Shown one piece after another: positions 55,946-64,000 of a stretch of 64,000 bases of DNA (within the stretch, counting starts at the first letter, position 1; every line of letters begins with the position of its first letter). The notes beneath the pieces are model-generated. The model was given only the letters and a program-made list of their open reading frames with translations, ran no database searches and had not been told where the DNA came from. The DNA lies in contig NC_063021.1 in the NCBI RefSeq assembly GCF_020509005.1, forward strand, positions 2,976,001 to 3,040,000, given 5' to 3'. The stretch is from Fulvia fulva (Eukaryota; Ascomycota; Dothideomycetes; Mycosphaerellales; Mycosphaerellaceae). Both the position numbers and the translations under genes were made by a program.

Positions 55946-57405
55946 ATGGTGTCCTTCTCCTGCGAGGTACACTGCAAACACCTATGCGATCGACATGAAC
56001 GATGCTAACATACACATAGGGCTGTGGGGATGTCTTGACCAAGAAGAAACTCGATCCACATCGTAACCAATGTCGCGGCGCCTCGTTCACATGTCTGGAC
56101 TGCATGACCTGGTTCCACGGAACAGACTATAGATCGCATACATCCTGCATAAGCGAAGCACAGAAGTACCAAGGACATCTCTACCGACCAGAGAAGGACA
56201 ATCAGAACAAGAAGGCCAAGACTGAGAAGCGCAAGTCTATGAACGGGTCACAAGCAATGGTGCCCAAGGGCGCCTACGTGGAAGATGCGCCGGAAGGAGA
56301 TGACATGAATACAGTGGCTGTCGTCGACGTTCCGCCTCGAGCACCAACTCCTCCCCCAGCTCCTGAGGCACTTCCGGGAAGTGTCAATGTCTTCGATTTC
56401 TTGGTCAGCGATGCAACTCCAAAAGGTGCTGTTCAAGCGCCGGATGAGCGCAAGATGTTGGAGGAGTCACAGTACTCGCAATACTCACAGTACTCCAATG
56501 GCAATGGCTCGAGGTACCTTCAGCATGGATTCTCCTACGGCAACGCGCCTCTACAGCCCGAATTCCAGCGCTACGATTCCTGGAACAGCATGGCCAACAT
56601 GGTTCACGATTCGCAAGACTCCCAGAACCTCATGCCTCCGCCCTACACCACACCTGCACCGAAAGAGCACAAGAAGGAGAAGAAGGACAAGCGTACCGGC
56701 GAGAAGAGAAAGCGCAATGTCGACGATCTTGATCTGTCAAGTGTGAAGCGACCAGTATCGCGCGATCAGCCAATGTCCGAAGCACCTCGAATCGGTGGCA
56801 GAGCGTTGCACTCAGGCCTTACAGGCGGACTCCAGCGTTTAGTAACCGACAACGACTTCTATGAGGACCGCATCGAGGCCGGACCAACACCTATCAGCCC
56901 ATCGAAACGCAGCAAGCGCGAGAAGGAAGCCAAAGATGGCGCAGCAGAGAAAGAGGCGAAGAAAGAGCGCAGAAAGTCGTCCTATGTGAAGAGTTGGAAC
57001 GACACCGCATCGAAGGCACCGTCGAGTAGACGCGACCGCTCGCGAAGTCCGATCAGCGATCGTCATCGTAGAAGTCGCCGCGACGACTCCGCCTCGTCAG
57101 AAGACCGTTCGCGCGTCAGCCGGCGCAAAGCCATCGACTATCCAGATCGCCCTGGCTCGGTCCAGCCAACGGCTTCCAATACTATGACCGTCTTCAAGTC
57201 GCGAGCGGACCACTTCATGTCTTTGGTCAACAAAGGTCCCGAAAGTGAGCGTGGCATCTCCATCAACAAGGCACTCAAGCGCTTCCACCGAGACCGCGAT
57301 GCCCTGAGAAGTGATGAGAAAGAGGACGAAGATAAAGAATTGTGGAAGTCTTTGCGCATGAGGAGGAACTCAAGAGGAGAGATTGTGCTTTTCCAGGAGC
57401 GTTGA
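55946..57405 (+). CDS. LYAR-type C2HC zinc-finger nucleolar protein
   Basis: A 21-base first exon (55946-55966) and exon 2 (56020-57405) are joined over a 53-bp intron with branch GCTAAC, giving 468 residues. Without the first exon the leading zinc ligands C6 and C9 would be lost. Two fingers are visible: C6-C9-H21-C25 and C32-C35-H47-C50, the zf-LYAR pattern. The rest is low-complexity and highly charged: a proline stretch, a Q-Y-S repeat around residue 155, lysine/glutamate-rich segments and an SR-like stretch (R-D-R-S-R-S-P-I-S) near residue 350. A conserved C-terminal segment, W-K-S-L-R-M-R-R-N-S-R-G-E-I-V, closes it. LYAR relatives act in the nucleolus in ribosome formation; a role here is inferred. 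Confidence 0.85.
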
Positions 57406-58009
57406 TTCTTTGCGGCTTTTTGATGATACCATGGCGAGACGGCTTGGAATACGGAACGGTGTTGATGGCATCGGCATTGCAAACATTCGCTTCGTGCTGT
57501 GATTGAGCAGTAGCTAATCCTCCTGCGTGTATCCATATATCTCGTATCACTGCTGCTCCACGGAGCTCACCCTGAAGCTGAAGACTGTGAGCCTCTACCT
57601 AATCGGAACTAATGTGCCACCGACAGTATGGACCAGGCTGGGCGAATGCCATGACGTGAATCAATAGGTGAGACATATCTCACGTTCGATGTCCTGGTGC
57701 CATGCAGATGGGCAGCTAGGGGTCCGCGATCTTGGTACCGCCCGCGTGGGAATGACGTTAGTCCGTGCGGCGCAAACAGGAAGGCGCGACAGGCAACACT
57801 AGACGAGCTTGTTCCCTCTTCCTCCTACATCGACACACTGTTTCAACACAGTATCAAGCCATTGAGAAGATCTCATTGAGTTTCGAACACACGACGGCCA
57901 TCTCACGTGAGTCACAACAACGTGCTCGAGGTCCCCCTAGTCGCTCCAACACCGGCAGAAGTCCGGGTCCAGCAGCTTGGACTTCATTCTGTGGCTGGGC
58001 TCAGGCACC
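57406..58009. other. Intergenic, CSC1-like gene promoter
   Basis: About 600 bp with no supported coding frame; includes the 3' flank of the LYAR-type gene. Confidence 0.5.
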
Positions 58010-60568
58010 ATGGACATCCTCAAAGAAGGCGGTAACCGCTCTTCTGGCTCGACCTCTGGCCGACAAGTTTTGGGAGCTTTCATTCCAGCGCTGGTCGTTG
58101 CGATAGCATACACGATCGCCTTCGTCCTGGTTCGGAACCAATTTCGCAAGGTTTATGCTCCAAGGACGTTTCTAGGTACGATTCCGGAGAAAGATCGAAC
58201 GCCAACATCACGAGCGGAGCAATGGTGGTGGTTCAAGGATTTCAGAAAACTTCCAGACCACTTTGTCATGCGGCACAATTCTCTCGATGCATTCCTCTTC
58301 TTGAGATTTCTGAGGCTGTTGATGTACATTTGCCTGGGTGGAGCTCTTCTGACATGGCCGATCTTGTTTGCAGTCAATGCTACTGGAGGTGGCAATGCAA
58401 CACAACTGGACAGGCTTAGCATCGGAAATGTCTCCAAGACTGGACACCTTTGGGCTCACACCGTTGTGGCGTGGTTCTTGTTCCTGGGCATATTCTGTGT
58501 CATTGCTTGCGAACGACTGCATCTGATCGGTGTACGAAAAGCGTGCTATCTGAACGATACTTATACTTCAAGGCTGTCTGCCAAGACTGTCTTGTTCATG
58601 AATGTACCGAACGAGGCACTGCGACCCGAGAATCTGAAGCAATCTTTTGGCAAGGATGCGGTGCGAAGCTGGCCAGTCAAGGACATAGGTGACCTTGAAG
58701 AACTTGTCGAGGAGCGAAATGGCGCAGCATACGAGCTTGAATCAGCGGAGATGGATCTGATTCAGAAGGCTGTCAAGAAGCTGGGTAAGAACCAGCAAAG
58801 GATCAACGGCAGCGCGACCAACGTCAATGAAGCAGAGGAACAGTCTTTGGTACCCAAAGCGCAGCGGCCCACAACCAGGAAGCCGCCCGTCATCGGCTCC
58901 AAGGTGGACCGCATCACTGAGGCTCGTAACAAGGTTCTTGAGATCGCCGACACCATCGAGGCGCGGCGCGCAGCTCCAAGTCGAAATATTGGCAAGGAGT
59001 CGGCCGTCTTCGTTACATTCTCAAGTCAACAAGCAGCCCACATTGCTTTCCAGCAGATCTCCTTCCAGCCTCGGATTCCCATTCAGGATCGATTTCTTGC
59101 TGTTCAGCCGAAGGAGGTCCTATGGAAGAACGTCCAATTGCCGTTGGCTACAAGACTGTCGAAATCGTCTTTGGCGCTGGCATTCGTGATCGCATTCACC
59201 ATTTTCTTCTCCATTCCAGTCGGTATTCTTGGTACATGGAGCAATGTCGCCAAGCTTGCCAATGAGGTCAAATGGCTCGAGTGGTTGAACAAGCTGCCAG
59301 ACTGGGCACTGAGTCTACTGACTGGTCTGGTACCTCCCGCTTTGACCAGCTGGTTCGTCTCATACGTGCCAAAGCTGTTCCGTCACATCGCAAAGCTCTC
59401 AGGCGAGCCGACTGTACCACAAGCTGAGCTGAAGACGCAAGCATGGAACTTTGTGTTTCAAGTCTTCCAAGTATTTTTGGTCACTACGATCTCCTCAGGA
59501 GCAGCTTCTGTAGTCCAGAAGATCGCACAGCACCCGGATCAAGCGCCTACTCTGCTCGCTGAGAATCTGCCAACAGCCTCGAACTTCTACTTGACGTACT
59601 TCATCCTGCAAGGCTTGGCAAGCCCTGCTTCGAACATTCTGGACTACACAGAGACACTCGAGTACCTCTTCTACGAGCACTACTGGGACAAGACGCCTCG
59701 CGAGAAATTTCAGACGTACGCTCAGATGCGAGGGACGCCGTGGGGAGCGTGGTTTCCCAAGTTCACAAACTTCTTTGTGATTGCAGTCGCGTATGCTTGC
59801 ATTCAGCCCATGATCATCGGCTTTGCAGCGATCGGCCTGTTTTTGTATTACAACACATACCGATACAGCCTGCTTTACGTTCGACAGACCAAGACTGACA
59901 CGAAAGGCGAAGCATACAGACGTGCTTTACAGCAGATGCCAACAGGTCTGTACCTTGCAATACTTTGCTTGATTGGGTTGATGGGCGCTCGCGGTGCCGC
60001 AGTCCAGACGGCGCTTATGATCACACTGCTTGTGATCATGGCAGTAGCGAACCTCATTCTTGACAGGATGCTCAAGCCGCTTGAGCTCTACTTGGGTGTC
60101 GACAAGTGGCAGGAGCAGGAGGTACCTCTACTGGCTGAGGAAGAGGGCATTGACCCCAACGATGAAGCGGCTTTGCACGCTGCATCTCATGGCCGACGCC
60201 TGGGTCTGAATATCTTGCCAGATCCAGCTCCCCGCAAACTCAGCGACTTCTTTGATTCGATCGTCAGTGCTGCACGCGATAAAGTACAGGCATGGTTGGA
60301 TGAACCTGGTCCTAGCGATGGCGACTCAGCGCAATTGAGCGAAGCCGACATCGCCAAAGCATACACTGCGCCAGCCTTCACCTCGAAGACACCTAAACTT
60401 TGGATACCGCGAGACACACTTGGTATCTCGAAGCAAGAAATCCAGCAGAACGACGCTGTTGGCCTTGACACGACTGACGACGCAGCTGAAGTTGACGAGA
60501 ATGGAAGGCTACACTGGAATCACAATTTCGAAGATGTACCGATCTTCTCAAAGTCAAAGGTATTCTGA
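58010..60568 (+). CDS. CSC1/OSCA-type stress-gated calcium-permeable cation channel
   Basis: Single exon of 852 residues. The start is set at ATG 58010 (M-D-I-L-K-E-G-G); the frame is open for a few codons upstream but without ATG. Domain order is typical: an N-terminal three-TM block (RSN1_TM), a cytosolic RRM-like domain (V-L-F-M-N-V-P-N to A-V-F-V-T-F-S-S-Q-Q-A-A, about residues 200-355), then the seven-TM DUF221/RSN1_7TM region with the family motif W-x-N-V near residue 378, and a polar C-terminal tail of about 150 residues with a tryptophan/asparagine-rich end (H-W-N-H-N-F-E-D-V-P-I-F). Homologues open on osmotic or mechanical stress at the plasma membrane. No lesions were seen. Confidence 0.9.
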   Translation: MDILKEGGNRSSGSTSGRQVLGAFIPALVVAIAYTIAFVLVRNQFRKVYAPRTFLGTIPEKDRTPTSRAEQWWWFKDFRKLPDHFVMRHNSLDAFLFLRFLRLLMYICLGGALLTWPILFAVNATGGGNATQLDRLSIGNVSKTGHLWAHTVVAWFLFLGIFCVIACERLHLIGVRKACYLNDTYTSRLSAKTVLFMNVPNEALRPENLKQSFGKDAVRSWPVKDIGDLEELVEERNGAAYELESAEMDLIQKAVKKLGKNQQRINGSATNVNEAEEQSLVPKAQRPTTRKPPVIGSKVDRITEARNKVLEIADTIEARRAAPSRNIGKESAVFVTFSSQQAAHIAFQQISFQPRIPIQDRFLAVQPKEVLWKNVQLPLATRLSKSSLALAFVIAFTIFFSIPVGILGTWSNVAKLANEVKWLEWLNKLPDWALSLLTGLVPPALTSWFVSYVPKLFRHIAKLSGEPTVPQAELKTQAWNFVFQVFQVFLVTTISSGAASVVQKIAQHPDQAPTLLAENLPTASNFYLTYFILQGLASPASNILDYTETLEYLFYEHYWDKTPREKFQTYAQMRGTPWGAWFPKFTNFFVIAVAYACIQPMIIGFAAIGLFLYYNTYRYSLLYVRQTKTDTKGEAYRRALQQMPTGLYLAILCLIGLMGARGAAVQTALMITLLVIMAVANLILDRMLKPLELYLGVDKWQEQEVPLLAEEEGIDPNDEAALHAASHGRRLGLNILPDPAPRKLSDFFDSIVSAARDKVQAWLDEPGPSDGDSAQLSEADIAKAYTAPAFTSKTPKLWIPRDTLGISKQEIQQNDAVGLDTTDDAAEVDENGRLHWNHNFEDVPIFSKSKVF

Positions 60569-61040
60569 GCGAGCGTGTAATCGGGCCATGCAAGCCATTG
60601 CCATTTCGTGCGTAAGTGAAGAAGCCCAGCAGGTTTCCGAACACAACGGTTGTAACGGATATAACGACAGTATGTACACTAGAGCAGTGAGGGAGAAATA
60701 CGGACAGATGACATGACTCTGCTGTGACTTCACTGAATCACTTATAGCACCACCATCGTTCCTGCAGCGTGATACAACATGGATGGACATTGCGCATTAT
60801 GCAAGACGCACGGACGTTGAAGCGGTTGACCTGCCAATCTCCTGAACTCCAAACTTGACGGCAAGCAACAACGACTCGGCATACCGACGCCACTTTCACG
60901 CAAGTCACTTCACATATGCACCGGACTGACGTCAAAGTCTAGACCTCACCTTCCTGCATTCTGTCTTCACCTCAACCCAGACAAATGCTCAACAACCAGA
61001 ACAATTACATGGCCAAAACCGTCCCATCCTAAAGCGCCTA
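60569..61040. other. Intergenic, beta-glucosidase promoter
   Basis: About 470 bp without a supported gene; the last 100 bp form a C/A-rich leader before ATG 61041. Confidence 0.5.
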
Positions 61041-63632
61041 ATGGACGAGAAAGAGGCCGCCGCGGTCACCACTGAGCAGTCATCGCTACTGCTGCGAACA
61101 CAGCGCACCATTGTACACTCCAGATTCACAGCCTTCTGCAAGCGACACAGGCTCTTCTGCGGAATCATGATCACGGCGATTCTGTTATTGCCTTTGCTAG
61201 GCTTGCTGGCCTTGATTCCGGGACATGCGAGAGGAGAGTACACGAGTCCGGTCATATATCCGTCTCGTAAGTTATGATGATACGTATTGAAGTGGTGTTG
61301 GATGTGCTAATGTGACGTAGCGCAAGGATATGGCGCTGGTAACTGGTCCGATGCGTATGAGAAAGCGCATACGATGGTCACGAAGATGACGCTTGAGGAG
61401 ATGAATAACATCACGATTGGCTACTCGACTGAACATACTGGATGCGTTGGTCTTTCTGGTTCTGCTCCGAGTGTTGGATTTCCGGGATTCTGTCTTCATG
61501 ATGCGGGAAATGGTGTGCGAGATACTGATGGTGTCAATGCATACGCCTCAGGAATACACATCGGAGCCTCTTGGAATGCGTCATTGGCGTATCAGAGGGC
61601 TGTGTTCATGGGTGCAGAGTTCAGGAAGAAGGGTGTCAATGTCGCCTTGGGTCCTGTTGTTGGGCCGATTGGTCGTACTGCTGCGGGTGGACGTAATTGG
61701 GAAGGCTTTGCGGCGGATGCGTATCTGGACGGTGTTCTGGGGGCACAGTCTGTTCGTGGTCTGCAGGAAAACGTGATTGCCAGTGTCAAGCATTTTGTGG
61801 CCAACGAGCAGGAAACGAATCGGAATCCCATATCGGACGACGATGGTGTGATTGCCTCTTCAAGCTCGAACGTGGATGACCGAACAATGCACGAGCTGTA
61901 CATGTGGCCGTTCCAGGACACGCTCTATGCTGGAGCCGGATGTGTCATGTGCGGCTACAACAGGATCAACAACACTTATGCATGCGAGAACTCGAAGGCA
62001 GTCAATGGCTTGCTCAAGGGTGAGTTGAACTTCCAAGGGTTTGTCGTCAGCGATTGGGCAGCACAACACAGTGATATCGCGTCGGCGAATGGTGGCCTTG
62101 ATATGGCAATGCCTACGACTACATTCTGGGATGAGGACTTCTTGGCGAAAGCTGTCAATGATGACACTCTAAACAGAACACGGCTGGTTGACATGGCTAC
62201 ACGCATCGTTGCGACTTGGTACCATTTCGGCCAGGATAGTCCGGACTTTCCATCTACTGGAGTTGGCATGCCGCCAGATCTTCTGAAGCCACATGACTAT
62301 ATTGATGCTAAAGACCCTGCTTCGAAGTCGTCGTTGCTACAGCAGGCTATTGAAGGTCATGTCCTGGTCAAGAACGACAACAATATTCTCCCACTGAAGA
62401 AGCCGAAGGTCCTGTCAGCCTTTGGCTACGACGCTCCAGTACAAGTGCATTACATGCCCGGTGACGCAGATTGGGCGCAGAACAGGGAAATGCTTGGTCT
62501 TCAGCAATCACAGGAGCAACAACTAGCCATGAACGAGCCCGTGAGCGATGCACCAGAGACTGCCATGGGCGTGCTCATTGTCGGTGGCGGATCTGGCTCC
62601 AACACGCCAGCATACATCAGCAGTCCTTACGATGCTCTACAGTCGAGAGCATACGATGACGATACAGCATTGTTCTACGACTTCTCGTCGCTAGAGCCAA
62701 GCGTGGTCGCTGCGTCAGATGCCTGTCTGGTGTTCATCAACGCATACGCTTCCGAAGCATGGGATCGACCAGGCCTCGCAGACGAAGATTCAGACAACCT
62801 CGTTAATAGCGTCGCTCGTCAATGCAACAACACCATCGTTGTCATCCACAATGCAGGAATCAGACTGGTCGATGGCTTTATCGATCATCCGAACGTCACA
62901 GCAGTCATGTTCGCACATCTCCCGGGCCAAGACGCCGGTCGCTCCGTGGTGCAGCTCCTCTATGGCGATGTCTCACCCTCTGGTAGACTACCATACACAG
63001 TCGCAAAGAATGGATCCGACTACGGCAAACTCCAGAACCCATGCCAAGACAGCTCCCGCTCTCCACAATGCGACTTCACCGAGGGTGTCAACATCGACTA
63101 CCGCAGCTTTCTAGCTCGAGACATTGAGCCACGATTTGCGTTCGGCTATGGTCTCACATACACGACCTTCGAATACTCCTCCCTCGATATCGACCTCAAC
63201 GCCACATCGACCACGGGCGCAATCAGTACAGCAGGAGTCTACACCATCGGCACCACGAACCAAAATGCCGCTAGGGACGACGTTGGCGTTGGTGGACTGT
63301 CGTCGTTGTTCGAGAGTATGGGCAGTATCCGCGCTACTGTGAAGAACAACGGAACTGTCGCTGCTGCCGACGTCGCACAGCTGTATCTCGAAATCCCTGT
63401 CCCTAACGAAGCGAAGAATGGCATGGAGAATACGAGAGTGTTGAGAGGATTTGACAAGGTCATGCTGAGTCCCGGAGACTCTGCGGAGGTGGTGTTCGAT
63501 GTCAGGAGGAAGGATGTGAGTTATTGGGATGTTGGGAATCAGACGTGGGTTACGCCGAGTGGGATGTTTCAGGTGTATGTTGGGAAGAGTGTGCTGGATA
63601 CGCCGCTTGTGGGAAATTTTCAGTTGTATTGA
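61041..63632 (+). CDS. GH3 beta-glucosidase with N-terminal membrane anchor
   Basis: Exons 61041-61266 and 61321-63632 (intron 54 bp, branch GCTAATG) give 845 residues. The N-terminus is cytosolic and polar, followed by a TM helix (I-M-I-T-A-I-L-L-L-P-L-L-G-L-L-A-L-I, about residues 42-59), so the enzyme is probably a type II membrane protein or released after cleavage. GH3 landmarks are G-R-N-W-E-G-F in the N-terminal barrel, K-H-F-V-A-N-E-Q, the nucleophile aspartate in F-V-V-S-D-W (about residue 320), the C-terminal alpha/beta sandwich (L-P-G-Q-D-A-G-R-S) and the fibronectin-III-like end (S-Y-W-D). It hydrolyses terminal beta-glucosyl residues, as in cellobiose. Intact. Confidence 0.9.
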
Positions 63633-64000
63633 TGTGGTGCGAGGAGGGATGAGATGAGGTCTGATGACTGTATGAGGAAAGGCGTTGGGTGTTTTGTAGA
63701 ATGTCGCACGGCAGTGACTGAAGAAGCTCAATGTACCATATACCACAGACGAGTCTGCACGCATGCTGCTGCACAATTCACGGAATTAGTTAGCAGGAAT
63801 GAGAGCAAAGGGTATGTAAGTTCACGCTCGTTATCATTATTCGCATAAGTAGAGCTGCTTCTCAAGATTGTAGGTCGTGTCTGCTACCTGTGGTACAGTC
63901 CTGTTGGTATTTTCATACGCCATGATTGCCAAAGAACACCCTGCCCATCCAAGTCGCTCAATAAGCATCACAGCTCCGTCTAGAGCAGAGCTACAACAGC
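63633..64000. other. 3' flank of beta-glucosidase to window end
   Basis: No gene recognised in the last 370 bp. Confidence 0.5.

Noticed and set aside
56455..56500. Short Q-Y-S codon repeat as a tandem repeat array
   Set aside because: Only three units inside the LYAR-type coding sequence; ordinary low-complexity protein.
1..64000. CRISPR arrays, rRNA genes, telomere repeats
   Set aside because: No regularly spaced repeats, rRNA-like stretches or TTAGGG arrays were seen.

Overview
The window reads as nuclear DNA of a filamentous ascomycete. The evidence is short GT-AG introns of about 50-100 bp with CTAAC/CTGAC-like branch points, fungal-only families (HET C-terminus, UstYa/DUF3328, DUF4470, BAHD-type acyltransferase, CSC1 channel, Git1-like transporter), and transposons carrying the C-to-T scars of repeat-induced point mutation (RIP). 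The gene set would fit a Dothideomycete, possibly of the Mycosphaerella group, but that placement is inference.

Layout. Positions 1-7985 are a nested, RIP-mutated transposon island: a minus-strand Ty3/Gypsy gag-protease-RT remnant is split by a small Fot1/pogo-like DNA element, followed by a plus-strand Tad1-like LINE and a detached end of a second Fot1-like copy. From about 8 to 45 kb the DNA is accessory in character. It holds a decayed PLA2-like secreted gene, a UstYa-like gene with an in-frame stop, a Git1-like transporter, a second LINE with a perfect 15-bp target duplication, two divergent UstYa-related membrane genes (one with two in-frame TAG codons), several unrecognised ORFs, a BAHD-type acyltransferase, a seven- to eight-TM protein, a Baeyer-Villiger-type monooxygenase with its middle missing, a HET-protein tail, a frameshifted ankyrin gene, a TPR/DUF4470 gene with one in-frame TGA, and a broken PQ-loop gene. 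Two members of one unnamed family sit 16 kb apart, one with and one without a MYND finger. DPH6 (diphthamide synthesis) is the one clear housekeeping gene in this part.

From about 45 kb to the end, most genes are intact and conserved: HIS1 and RPS28 back to back, a fungal-specific regulator, a small two-TM protein, a LYAR-type zinc-finger protein, a CSC1/OSCA stress-gated channel and a GH3 beta-glucosidase with an N-terminal membrane anchor.

How the parts fit. The left part looks like an accessory block being eroded by transposon insertion, RIP or RIP-like point changes, deletions and frameshifts. The mix of UstYa-like, BAHD, monooxygenase and transporter genes resembles the tailoring set of a secondary-metabolite locus, but I see no core synthase and no convincing RiPP precursor, so a functioning cluster is not supported. 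No CRISPR, rRNA or convincing tRNA gene was seen. All exon borders were read by eye.
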